Part shown: in pieces, positions 42,667 through 50,941 of the stretch
How the letters are laid out: each line of letters begins with the position of its first letter
How positions within the stretch are numbered: position 1 is the stretch's first letter
NCBI GenBank assembly: GCA_018262715.1
Contig: JADFDS010000043.1
Location: 62,001-126,000 of the forward strand
Direction of reading: 5' to 3'
Origin: Bacteroidota bacterium
GTDB lineage: Bacteria > Bacteroidota > Bacteroidia > Bacteroidales > VadinHA17
DNA length: 64,000 nt
Translations under genes and position numbers: made by a program
The notes under the pieces: generated by a model
What the model was told of the DNA's origin: nothing
Seen by the model: the letters and a program-made list of their open reading frames with translations, nothing else
The model's database searches: none

Positions 42667-44469
42667 CTACTGCTGACTGCCGGCTGCATTGTTCCGGAGT
42701 ACCTGGCAGGTCCTGCCATAACATACCGTCTCCGGCTCACCGCGCCGCTGGAGGGAGTTGACCGGAATTGAGCTCCACGACAGCGGATCCCTGGTAGTAT
42801 AGAGATGGAAGAGATCCTCGGTCAGCAATACGTTGATATTGTAAAAATCCGACTGATATGGTCTTCGGTGCACTGCCGGGGTCACCTCTCCGCCCGTGAG
42901 CAGCGCCACGCGTGTCAGCGCCGTCTCCGCCAGGCTCACTGCCGAAGGCACAGGGTGGTCAAACCATGATGCATATATCTTTTGAAAATCATCGGCATCA
43001 GATTCAATCCAGTGGCCGGACCCGTCGCGGAATGACCTGACATATTCCGCCATGGAATCCATCGTCTCTCCCCATGACTCATCAGTCTCGTAAAGCATAG
43101 AGACTGCCAGCAGCATTGCCGCGGCATCGGAGAGGAAGTTCTGCCGGAGCATCACCCCGTCATAAAATGAATGAGCCAGTGACGAGCCGTCCCGGAAAGT
43201 TTCCAGCAGCTTACGTGTCAGCTCTGCCGCCTCAGCCTCAAGCCCGGGCATATCCAGATTGCGGCCGGCCTGGATAAACGCCACTGCTGTCAGTGCATTC
43301 AGGCCGCTGAGTATCTTGTCATCACGGAAGGGCTGGCTGCGCTGCTTCCGCGCTGCCAGAAGCTTCTCCTCAATATCATCTACCCGCCCGGCATTCTTTC
43401 TGACCAGGTGGTTCAGCCCCTCGAAGTTGCCGTCTTCTGTTACCACATACACATCGCGGAACCTTGAAAGTTCCTCCCGGGTCAGCAGCGCAGCCAGCTC
43501 CTTAAGGCTCCAGAGGTAGGTGGCACCCTCCTTATGATCTGTATCAGCATTGAAGGCCGAGACATACATCCCGTCAGCGGCAAAGGTCTCGTGAAGGCCC
43601 CTGGTGATCTTCTCTGCCATCGTAAGATAGCTCTCCCTGCCCGTCACACGGTATGCCAGCGAATAACTCCAAAGCGACATCGCCTGGTCATAAAGCATCT
43701 TCTCAAAATGAGGAATTGTCCATTCGCGGTCAACGCAGTAACGGTAGATGCCTCCCTGCAGATGGTCATTCAGTCCCCGCATCATCATCGCGTCGAGCGT
43801 CGTGGTGACCATCCGGCTGAGGGTCTCATCGGGTGAGACAGAAAGACGGTAAAGCATATAAAGCAGGGTGGAGTGGGGAGGGAATTTCTGGCCCTGGCCG
43901 AAGCCACCGTCTTCGGCATCAAAATACTCCGAGAGGCTTTCAGTCAGGCGTTCAGAATCTGCGTGAGGCGCCTCCTGCTCCGTCAGGCTGAAGGGAACAA
44001 TTCTGTCAGCCTGCTTCTCCAGAAAATCAATAACAGCCCGGGCTATATGGAGGAACGAGTACCGGTACCCTGATGTCTGAAGCGGAGCGTAGGTCAGCGC
44101 ATGAACAGGCTTAAGGTCATGTGTGAGGAAAACATTCAGCGGCCATCCCCCGCTGCCTGTCTGAGCCTGTATGAAGTTCATCATGTACTGATCGATGTCA
44201 GGCCTCTGCTCACGGTCTACCTTGATGCTGATGAAGTGATCATTGACATATTCAGCTGTCTCCGGATCGGAAAAGGCCTCCCTGGCCATCACATGACACC
44301 AGTGGCATGTGGCGTATCCCACAGAGACAAGCAGCGGCTTCTTCTCAGATGCTGCATAGGCAAGCGTTTCGCTGGTCCATTCCTGCCACCATATCGGGTT
44401 GCCTGCATGCTGTCGGAGATAGGGAGATGATGACTCTCTGAGGTTATTGCGATTGAATTGTTCCGGCAT
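42667..44469 (-). CDS. DUF255 thioredoxin-like / YyaL-type protein
   Basis: 600 residues, slightly short of the usual 670-690. The N-terminal thioredoxin-fold domain contains SPYLRQHAGNPIWWQEW, the redox-like CHWCHVM motif, VKVDREQRPDID and GSGGWPLNVFL. The rest is an (alpha/alpha)6-type region with FPPHSTLLYMLYR, GGIYRYCVDREWTIPHFEKMLYDQA and AFNADTDHKEGATYLWS. Homologues (YyaL, spermatogenesis-associated protein 20) are conserved but biochemically undefined. The gene is 22 bases downstream of the uracil-DNA glycosylase-like gene and probably co-transcribed with it. Confidence 0.88.
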   Translation of the reverse strand: MPEQFNRNNLRESSSPYLRQHAGNPIWWQEWTSETLAYAASEKKPLLVSVGYATCHWCHVMAREAFSDPETAEYVNDHFISIKVDREQRPDIDQYMMNFIQAQTGSGGWPLNVFLTHDLKPVHALTYAPLQTSGYRYSFLHIARAVIDFLEKQADRIVPFSLTEQEAPHADSERLTESLSEYFDAEDGGFGQGQKFPPHSTLLYMLYRLSVSPDETLSRMVTTTLDAMMMRGLNDHLQGGIYRYCVDREWTIPHFEKMLYDQAMSLWSYSLAYRVTGRESYLTMAEKITRGLHETFAADGMYVSAFNADTDHKEGATYLWSLKELAALLTREELSRFRDVYVVTEDGNFEGLNHLVRKNAGRVDDIEEKLLAARKQRSQPFRDDKILSGLNALTAVAFIQAGRNLDMPGLEAEAAELTRKLLETFRDGSSLAHSFYDGVMLRQNFLSDAAAMLLAVSMLYETDESWGETMDSMAEYVRSFRDGSGHWIESDADDFQKIYASWFDHPVPSAVSLAETALTRVALLTGGEVTPAVHRRPYQSDFYNINVLLTEDLFHLYTTRDPLSWSSIPVNSLQRRGEPETVCYGRTCQVLRNNAAGSQQ

Positions 44470-44491
44470 TGTGATGTTTTTCGAAATTTAA

Positions 44492-45187
44492 TCAAACCTG
44501 CCGGAACGCCTCCAGGTATTTCGCAATGTATTCATGCATCCGCTTCGAGCGGTATTGCATGATGAACCTCGGATGTTCCACTGCTATGATCCGGCCAAAG
44601 AAATTGTGCTTCGCGTTTAGCGCAATGAGGAACTTCTCATTCTTCCCGGTCCCGAGACAGAAGCAGGTGTCGGTCATCACCCCGAGTGCAATCTGCCTCC
44701 TGATGTTCTCAACCATGAATTCATATACGGCCGCGGTCAGGTCAGGCCGGTCATAGTAATTGTAGTTCTTTTCCCTGCCGCCCGGGCTGCTCTGCGTGAA
44801 CCCCAGGGGGCAAACCGAAGTGATGTAGAATTGGCTGTAGAACTTCTCCTGCCCGCCATAGGCTTTAATCATCTCATAGACAAAGACCGATGAGGGTTCA
44901 TGTGTCTGACGACCCGAATAGGGGATGCCGCACTCTGCCGTCAGCCGTTTCGTGTCAGTGAATGGCACTCCGGTGAATCCGGCGCCGAAACGGCCGGGAT
45001 TGATACCAAGAATCAGCCGCCGCGGACTGTTGTCACTGTAAAATTTCCTGTAAAATGCAGATGAAACCTGAAAGATGTAGTCATCCTCACCCCTGAAGGG
45101 ATTCATGATATTAATTCCGTCGGGCAGACTGCCCGTGAACTCCACTGTCCTGTTGAATTCAATGATCCGGTCTGCAAAGAAACGCAT
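44492..45187 (-). CDS. SMUG2-type uracil-DNA glycosylase family (DUF4918)
   Basis: 231 residues from MRFFADRIIEF. Motif A is GINPGRFGAGFTGVPFTDT with the catalytic-loop Asn/Pro; motif B region is FYITSVCPLGFT; the C-terminal EHPRFIMQYR carries the leucine-loop equivalent. The family removes uracil or related damaged bases from DNA. The frame can be extended upstream to 45244, but that part is encoded by 7-bp repeats (giving a NAKCQM-like peptide), so the start at 45187 is preferred. It is probably transcribed with the DUF255 gene. Confidence 0.82.
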   Translation of the reverse strand: MRFFADRIIEFNRTVEFTGSLPDGINIMNPFRGEDDYIFQVSSAFYRKFYSDNSPRRLILGINPGRFGAGFTGVPFTDTKRLTAECGIPYSGRQTHEPSSVFVYEMIKAYGGQEKFYSQFYITSVCPLGFTQSSPGGREKNYNYYDRPDLTAAVYEFMVENIRRQIALGVMTDTCFCLGTGKNEKFLIALNAKHNFFGRIIAVEHPRFIMQYRSKRMHEYIAKYLEAFRQV

Positions 45188-45189
45188 CT

Positions 45190-45253
45190 GGCATTTCGCA
45201 TTTGGCATTTGGCTTCTCAGCAGATCGAATTTCGCAAATCGCAAATCGCAAAT
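45190..45253. repeat. Two 7-bp tandem arrays between genes
   Basis: 45190-45210 holds three units GGCATTT, CGCATTT, GGCATTT. 45233-45253 holds three perfect CGCAAAT units. A run of CAGACCTT-like words (45257-45292) follows and forms the 3-prime end of the neighbouring HD gene. Confidence 0.75.
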
Positions 45254-45256
45254 CCC

Positions 45257-45823
45257 TCAGACCTTCAGACTTTCCGACCTTTCGACCTTCAGATACTTCC
45301 CGTACTCTTCTATCTTGGCTGCCAGCCTTGCCTCAAGGTATTCATTCGAACCATGCAAAGCCTTGAGTATCTGCTTGGCATCAAACAGGTAGTCACTGAT
45401 ATGGCCCTTGCTCCAGCTTTTCGGCGGAGCCTGCAAATTGGTGATACGGTCGGCAAGCTTGACTGCTCCCACCTCGCGCGGACACTGCCTTATTTTGGCC
45501 AGGCTGTCGGAGAGCCTGTACTCCTTGAGCAGCTTCGGATCTCCCGTGAGCGCCCAGACAGCATCGGCAATATCCTTTCCGAAAACCATCTCCAGCTCCT
45601 GGCGGGTGGTTTCCGTGTCTTCTATCGTGTCATGCAGGAGAGCCACCTGGAGAGCATAACCGAGGTCAAATCCATGGGTTTTGCGTGCAGCCATGAATAT
45701 CTCCATTGTAACATTGCTCAGGTGAACAACATACGGAATTTTAGCTCCTTTAACCTTCTGTGCGCCGTGCTTTTCCGCCGCAAATTTTATAGTCTCCTGG
45801 TAGATCGTCTGAATATCAGCCAT
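45257..45823 (-). CDS. HD-domain (p)ppGpp hydrolase-like protein (Mesh1-type)
   Basis: 188 residues from MADIQTIYQETIKFA. The HD site is spread as in RelA/SpoT hydrolase domains: KIPYVVHLSNV, ALLHDTIEDTETTRQEL, VKLADRITNL. It lacks synthetase and regulatory domains, so it is a small alarmone hydrolase of the Mesh1 kind by length. Actual activity on ppGpp is not shown. The last ten or so residues (VERSESLKV) are encoded by a CAGACCTT-type repeat also found elsewhere in the window, indicating that repeat insertion changed the C-terminus. The upstream frame to 45886 is not supported. Confidence 0.82.
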   Translation of the reverse strand: MADIQTIYQETIKFAAEKHGAQKVKGAKIPYVVHLSNVTMEIFMAARKTHGFDLGYALQVALLHDTIEDTETTRQELEMVFGKDIADAVWALTGDPKLLKEYRLSDSLAKIRQCPREVGAVKLADRITNLQAPPKSWSKGHISDYLFDAKQILKALHGSNEYLEARLAAKIEEYGKYLKVERSESLKV

Positions 45824-46006
45824 ATATGAAACACTAATTGGACCGGGTGAAGATAGTGAAAAAAATGCTGACATTTTAATTATCACAAAAAGTCATTATT
45901 CCAAACAGTCAGTGATTTTCCGGCGAAGTTGGCTGTGCTGACATCCTTCATGGCTGACATGCACTGATTTAGACTCCCTGAGCGGGCCATCTTTTTAATC
46001 CGGTAC

Positions 46007-46037
46007 TTGACATGCTTCTTCCGGTAGCCTAACTTTA
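46007..46037 (+). promoter_or_regulatory. Promoter of the exported MBL-fold gene
   Basis: TTG (46007-46009), a 20-base spacer, and TAACTTTA (46030-46037). The ATG at 46049 or 46055 follows within 20 bases. Confidence 0.65.
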
Positions 46038-46048
46038 CAGATAAGTAA

Positions 46049-46900
46049 ATGGCCATGAAAACACTGAGATTTTTTTTAGCAATTGCTGTAGCCCTCAGCC
46101 TGCAACTGAATGTATGCGGGCAGGATTACAGGTTCCCCGGGAATGCCGGGAACCTTACCACGGTGAACCGCGAAAGCGGAATCACATCCCCGGTCACCGT
46201 CACAGTGATATATGACAACTATGTTCATTCGGAAGGGATGAAGCCGGACTGGGGATACTCAATCCTAATTGAAGGACTTGATAAGACTGTGCTGTTCGAT
46301 ACCGGTACAAAGCCTGCCATCTTCAGTTCAAACTTTAAGTTGACGGGCATCGACGCCGGGTCTATTGACATCCTGGCATTTTCGCACGAACACCTCGATC
46401 ATGTGGGAGGTCTCTCTGCATTTGCTGAGATGAAGACAGGGATCCCGGCTGTCATTCCTCATTCCTTTACCCCTCCGGTTGTCTCATCCATCGTAAACGC
46501 CGGCTACATACCTCTCCTGGTCAGAGATGCCGCAATGATATGCAACAACCTGTATACATCAGGGGAATTTGATTTCGGGATTGCCGAGCAGTGTCTTGTC
46601 CTTGATACAAGGGCAGGACTCGTGGTGATGACGGGGTGTGCTCATCCGGGAATAGTGAGGATGCTCAGTGAAATCAAACAAACATTCAACAAGAACATAG
46701 TTGCCGTTTTCGGAGGCTTCCATCTTATGGACAAATCAAAAGCCGGGACGGAGGAGATTATTGCCGGTATGAAATCTCTCGGAATTGTAAGATGCGGCGC
46801 CACCCACTGTACAGGTGAAAAGCAGATTGACATGTTCCGCGAAGCGTTTGGCGAAAACTATTTTGAGCTCGGTGCCGGTAACAGGGTAATCTTCAACTGA
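46049..46900 (+). CDS. Exported metallo-beta-lactamase-fold hydrolase
   Basis: 283 residues with a signal peptide (LRFFLAIAVALSLQLNVCGQ). Zn motif 1 is FSHEHLDHVGGL; VMTGCAHPGIV gives the next ligand His; FGGFHLM and GATHCTGEKQ complete the site. The arrangement resembles the DHPPS/MptE-like subgroup of MBL proteins (annotated as dihydropterin phosphate synthases or RNase-like) rather than a beta-lactamase. The substrate is unknown. Being exported is unusual for that subgroup. It may be linked with the DCC gene 68 bases downstream. Confidence 0.85.
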   Translation: MAMKTLRFFLAIAVALSLQLNVCGQDYRFPGNAGNLTTVNRESGITSPVTVTVIYDNYVHSEGMKPDWGYSILIEGLDKTVLFDTGTKPAIFSSNFKLTGIDAGSIDILAFSHEHLDHVGGLSAFAEMKTGIPAVIPHSFTPPVVSSIVNAGYIPLLVRDAAMICNNLYTSGEFDFGIAEQCLVLDTRAGLVVMTGCAHPGIVRMLSEIKQTFNKNIVAVFGGFHLMDKSKAGTEEIIAGMKSLGIVRCGATHCTGEKQIDMFREAFGENYFELGAGNRVIFN

Positions 46901-46968
46901 ACAACCCCTGATCTGCTCCCTGAGGGTTTTCCGGGGGAACAATCAGCCATGTTTCATGTTTATCCGAT

Positions 46969-47322
46969 ATGGGCGGAACTGTTTTATATGACGGTGAGTG
47001 CAGCTTTTGCAACAGCCAGGTGAGATTCATCCGGGAGCGCGACACGCGGAACAGGTTCCGTTTCGTTCCGCTGCAATCAGATGAGGGAAGGGAGTTGTTG
47101 CGCAAAGCCGGATTACCTGAAAATGAACTTGATTCTGTTGTGTATGACAGGTCAGGGCGGCAATACCTCCGCTCATCAGCCGTTCTGGGCATTTTAAGAG
47201 ATATGGGCCGTGGATGGTCGCTGCTTTATTCTCTGGTGATTGTACCTGCCTGCATCCGTGATGTCTTCTACCGGCTCGTTGCAAGGAATCGTCACCGGCT
47301 GACTCCACGGAGCAGATCTTAG
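46969..47322 (+). CDS. DCC-family thiol-disulfide oxidoreductase (DUF393)
   Basis: 117 residues. The family opening VLYDGECSFCNSQVRFIRERD has the DxxCxxC active site with the two redox cysteines. RFRFVPLQSDEGRELL and SVVYDRSGRQYLRSSAVLGILRDMG are further conserved parts, ending with a hydrophobic helix and a basic tail. It has a thioredoxin-like fold and is predicted to be membrane-associated or cytosolic. The redox partner is unknown. Confidence 0.88.
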   Translation: MGGTVLYDGECSFCNSQVRFIRERDTRNRFRFVPLQSDEGRELLRKAGLPENELDSVVYDRSGRQYLRSSAVLGILRDMGRGWSLLYSLVIVPACIRDVFYRLVARNRHRLTPRSRS

Positions 47323-47399
47323 CAAGCTGATCATTTTCCCTGTAATTATCATGCCTGTTAAACAGGAATCTGCTTAAATTGCATCAAATTATCAAAGCC

Positions 47400-47693
47400 A
47401 TGATACTGAGTACATGCGGACTCAAATGCGATGAATGCGAGTTCTACAACAAAACCTGTTCCGGCTGCCGTAACGTTATGGGAGCCACCTTCTGGGCAAT
47501 TGAGATGATGCCCGCAAAGGTATGCCCGCTCTATGACTGCGCAGTGAACCAGCGGGGTCATAAAGATTGCGGCGAGTGCGCCGAACTTCCGTGCGCAACT
47601 TTCCTTCAGATGAAAGACCCTGCCACCTCCGACGAGGAGCACCAGCGTATGATAGGCATCAGGGTTGACTTGCTCAGGGCGACGGCCAACTGA
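47400..47693 (+). CDS. DUF3795 Cys-rich protein
   Basis: 97 residues from MILSTCGLKCDECEFYN. About nine cysteines are spread as CGLKCDECEFYNKTCSGC, then CPLYDCAV and DCGECAELPC, a metal-binding pattern typical of DUF3795. Function unknown; probably binds zinc or an Fe-S cluster. The upstream TTG at 47379 is rejected because the family motif sits immediately after the ATG at 47400. It is 23 bases from the radical SAM gene, with which it may be co-transcribed. Confidence 0.85.
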   Translation: MILSTCGLKCDECEFYNKTCSGCRNVMGATFWAIEMMPAKVCPLYDCAVNQRGHKDCGECAELPCATFLQMKDPATSDEEHQRMIGIRVDLLRATAN

Positions 47694-47716
47694 CCACCAC
47701 AGCCTCCCCGTTGACC

Positions 47717-48454
47717 ATGGAGGAGATCACCCGCAAATCGCTGCTTTACAGGAGCGGGCTGGGCTTCTGGTGCATTAACCATGTCCACGGCTGCAGCCAC
47801 GGCTGTAAATATCCGTGCTATGCCTGGATGATGGCACACTCTCACGGCAGGGTGGGAACCTATGCCGAATGGTGCAGACCTTCACTGGTCGTTAACGCCG
47901 AGGCTCTGCTCTCAAAAGAGCTGGAGCGAATGAAGTCAAAGCCCGGCAACATCCATCTGTGCCTGACGACCGATCCGTTTATGTATGGTTACCCGGAAGT
48001 GACATCCCTGACCCTGCGCATGATCGAACTGATCAACTCATATGGGATTAGTTGTTCCACCCTCACCAAGGGTGTCATGCCGGTTGACCTGGCCGACTCC
48101 ATCAGGTTCCCGGAGCAGAATTCGTACGGTATCAGCCTGGTGTCGCTCAGCGAGGAGTTCAGAAAAAAGTGGGAGCCGGGAGCTGCACCGTACAATGAAC
48201 GTATCGGCGCATTACGCGAACTGCATGATCTTGGCTGCAGCACCCTTGTGCATATCGAACCTTACCCCACACCGAACATTATTGAACAGGACCTCCGGGA
48301 ACTGCTTGATGCCGTTGACTTTGCCGATGAGATATGGTTTGGCTCCTGGAACTATAACAACCTCGCCAAACAGTACCCGGGCTTCAGGGAATTCTATGAC
48401 GAGCAGTCGGCCATCCTCAGCCGTTTCCTCTCCACCCGCCAAGACTCGCTATAG
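47717..48454 (+). CDS. Radical SAM protein, Spl/Rv2578c-like
   Basis: About 245 residues. The SAM cluster motif is HGCSHGCKYPCYAW, with cysteines spaced C-x3-C-x3-C, the form of this subfamily. HLCLTTDPFMYGYPEVTSLTLRMIELI and STLTKGVMPVDLADSI are the usual core strands, and LVHIEPYPTP and EIWFGSWNYNN are C-terminal. Substrate unknown. Such proteins are sometimes annotated as DNA-repair lyase-like, without proof. ATG at 47717 preferred over TTG at 47711. Confidence 0.85.
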   Translation: MEEITRKSLLYRSGLGFWCINHVHGCSHGCKYPCYAWMMAHSHGRVGTYAEWCRPSLVVNAEALLSKELERMKSKPGNIHLCLTTDPFMYGYPEVTSLTLRMIELINSYGISCSTLTKGVMPVDLADSIRFPEQNSYGISLVSLSEEFRKKWEPGAAPYNERIGALRELHDLGCSTLVHIEPYPTPNIIEQDLRELLDAVDFADEIWFGSWNYNNLAKQYPGFREFYDEQSAILSRFLSTRQDSL

Positions 48455-48613
48455 AATCGCCGTTGGCGGTCAGGAATTGTATGCCAATTAATCGCCGTAG
48501 GCAATAAAGCATTGTATACGCAAGGCACCCCCATCCACCCGCACCGCACTTTATTCTCCGATGGACAAAAAGACAGGAAGACCCCATATTCCCCCACCTA
48601 TCTGTAAATGACG

Positions 48614-48621
48614 TATCTTTA
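48614..48621 (+). promoter_or_regulatory. Promoter -7 box of the pectate-lyase-like gene
   Basis: TATCTTTA, exact to TAnnTTTA. It overlaps an ATG at 48621, so translation should start at the ATG at 48642, which directly precedes a signal peptide. No -33 TTTG was found. Confidence 0.5.
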
Positions 48622-48641
48622 TGCTGGATAATAGTGACCGG

Positions 48642-50162
48642 ATGAGGAGCCTGCTTCAAAAATACCTGTCAGCACTGGTGCTCATGTCAGCAGTTTCGTC
48701 TGTGGCTTCAGGACAACCCTGGTACGTGGCCACCACCGGCTCCGACTCCAACGCCGGGACACTCAGCAGCCCCTTCAAATCCATTGAAAAAGCTGTCTCG
48801 GTGGTAAAAGGCGGGGAGACAATCTATCTCCGCGGCGGCACATATAACCTGACAGCAACAATAACCCTCAGCAAGAGCGGCGCAGAGAACACGGTCATTT
48901 CAGTCATCGCATATCCCGGGGAGGTGCCTGTACTCAATTTCTCAGCACAGACACAAAGCTCCGGCAACAGGGGCCTCGTGCTGACAGGCAGCTGGTGGCA
49001 CATAAAAGGGATCAGCATCACCGGGGCAGGCGACAACGGGATGATCATCAGCGGCGGAAACAATAACCTCATCGACCAGTGCAGCTTCTATCGCAATCGC
49101 GACACGGGGTTGCAGATTGACAACGGCGCATCAGATAACCAGGTTCGCAACTGCGACTCCTACTTCAACGCCGATCCGCCTGACAACGACGATGCCGACG
49201 GCTTTGCGCCGAAGCTCACCGCCGGCAGCGGGAACAGCTTCTACGGCTGCCGCGCATGGCGCAACAGTGATGACGGCTGGGACGGATACCTCAGGGGAAC
49301 CAATGATATCACCACCACCCTCGAATATTGTTGGGCTTTTGAGAACGGATTCCTGGAAAACGGCACCGATGCCGGCGAAAATGCCAACGGCAACGGTTTC
49401 AAGATAGGAGGGAGCGATGATAAAATGCTGATGCATAACTTCATCCTGAAGAATTGTCTGGCCTTTGGCAACAAGTCGAAGGGGTTTGATCAGAACAACA
49501 ACAGGGGATCGATGACTCTCTATAACTGCACCGGCCATAATAACGGGGCAGATAATTACCGCATCAGTCAGGCACTGGCGGCCGGCAAGGCGCTTACCCT
49601 GAAGAACTGTGCCGAACTCGGGGGCAAGGTGAGCATCGGCACCTTCGCGGTGCAGGAGAAAAACAGCTGGCTGACGCCATTCGTTGTCACCACGGCCGAC
49701 TTCCGGAGCACTGATCCTTCCGGTGCCACAGGCCCGAGAAACAGTGACGGCACCCTGCCGCACATCGAATACATGCACCTCGCAGCGGGGAGTGACCTCA
49801 TTGACAGCGGGGTGGACGCAGGCCTGCCCTTCGCCGGCACGGCGCCTGACCTTGGATGCTTTGAGACAGGACTGACAGCCATCGTACCGGAATCCTCAGA
49901 TCTCCAGGTGCTATTTTATCCCAATCCTGTCACAGAAACAGGATATCTCCGTTTCACTTCTCCATCCGGAGGAAGGTGCATTGTGCGGCTTTTTGATGTG
50001 ACCGGAAATCCGGCAGCCACTATTGCGGACCTTCAGGCCGAACCTGGCGGGAACACCCTCAGGCTTGATTTCACCGGCATCCGCAAGGGCATTTATATAT
50101 ATGAGATTACAATCAACTCCGAAAGAATTTTTGTAGGCCGTCTTGCCAGGACAACCAATTAA
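48642..50162 (+). CDS. Type IX secreted right-handed beta-helix protein, PL9 pectate-lyase-like
   Basis: About 506 residues. A signal peptide (LSALVLMSAVSSVASGQ) leads to WYVATTGSDSNAGTLSSPFKSIEKAV, the typical opening of these parallel beta-helix enzymes. The central part contains NDDADGFAPKLTAGSGN and GCRAWRNSDDGWDGY, the motif of polysaccharide lyase family 9 (catalytic Lys and Ca-binding Asp residues). The C-terminus from about residue 428 (LFYPNPVTETGYLRF, GIRKGIYIYEITIN) is a type IX secretion sorting domain. Substrate (pectin or another uronate polymer) is by family only. Confidence 0.85.
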   Translation: MRSLLQKYLSALVLMSAVSSVASGQPWYVATTGSDSNAGTLSSPFKSIEKAVSVVKGGETIYLRGGTYNLTATITLSKSGAENTVISVIAYPGEVPVLNFSAQTQSSGNRGLVLTGSWWHIKGISITGAGDNGMIISGGNNNLIDQCSFYRNRDTGLQIDNGASDNQVRNCDSYFNADPPDNDDADGFAPKLTAGSGNSFYGCRAWRNSDDGWDGYLRGTNDITTTLEYCWAFENGFLENGTDAGENANGNGFKIGGSDDKMLMHNFILKNCLAFGNKSKGFDQNNNRGSMTLYNCTGHNNGADNYRISQALAAGKALTLKNCAELGGKVSIGTFAVQEKNSWLTPFVVTTADFRSTDPSGATGPRNSDGTLPHIEYMHLAAGSDLIDSGVDAGLPFAGTAPDLGCFETGLTAIVPESSDLQVLFYPNPVTETGYLRFTSPSGGRCIVRLFDVTGNPAATIADLQAEPGGNTLRLDFTGIRKGIYIYEITINSERIFVGRLARTTN

Positions 50163-50239
50163 GACTGAGAAAGCAGCCCGGTTGGCGTGGTTTTTGTTGC
50201 CTGTCATCGTGCCGGGTATCTGTTTCCGGTCTAACCTGA

Positions 50240-50941
50240 ATGCCAATGAGAAAAACCTTCGCCATCCTGACAGTGCTGGTCCTTGTTACCTCCCCCGGCC
50301 AGGCACAGGATAAAGTCAGAAAATCAGTCTTCGGCGCAAACGCCGGCGTGTCAGTCCCGATCAACGAATTTGCGTATCACACCTTCACGTATGATGCCGG
50401 ATTCGCCAGTCCCGGTCCAATGCTTGAGGCAGAGTATCTCTATTACGGAAAATTCTTCGGATTCTCTTCCAGCATCGGGTATTCCGGTTTCTTCTTCAAT
50501 GAGAATGCATACAGGTCTGAATATGATCGTACCCTCGGAGGTTATGGCACCAACGATGTTTCAGCCGGAAACTACCAGGTGATTAAGTTCCTTGCAGGAT
50601 TCACACTGAAAATCCCGGAGATAAATCATACTGAGGTCATGCTGCTCTTTCACCTCGGATACGCCGCATGCTTTCACCCTGAACTCCGGGTTACAAACTC
50701 AGAGCTTGGACTGATCAACAGCGTCGCCAGAAACAAGGGTGGAAGCCCGGTGGCAAACGCCGGCTTAAAGATAAACTACTGGCTTAATGAACGGTACGGC
50801 GTGTCACTCAACGGCAGTGTAACAACCACCGAGCCATCGTTCGGCGACGCGACAGGGCCGGGTCGTTCCTTCAATATGTTAATGAATTATACCAGTGTAA
50901 ATGTCGGTTTCATCATGAACCTTAAAACCCCCTCGCTATGA
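50240..50941 (+). CDS. Exported outer-membrane beta-barrel-like protein
   Basis: 233 residues with a signal peptide (TFAILTVLVLVTSPGQAQ). Alternating hydrophobic/aromatic strands such as LEAEYLYYGKFFGFSSSIGYSGFFF, LKINYWLNERYGVSLNGSVTT and NYTSVNVGFIMNL are typical of small outer-membrane barrels. Not assigned to a named family. ATGs at 50240 and 50246 are both possible. It overlaps the next gene by 4 bases, so the two are co-translated and may work together at the outer membrane. Confidence 0.7.
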   Translation: MPMRKTFAILTVLVLVTSPGQAQDKVRKSVFGANAGVSVPINEFAYHTFTYDAGFASPGPMLEAEYLYYGKFFGFSSSIGYSGFFFNENAYRSEYDRTLGGYGTNDVSAGNYQVIKFLAGFTLKIPEINHTEVMLLFHLGYAACFHPELRVTNSELGLINSVARNKGGSPVANAGLKINYWLNERYGVSLNGSVTTTEPSFGDATGPGRSFNMLMNYTSVNVGFIMNLKTPSL

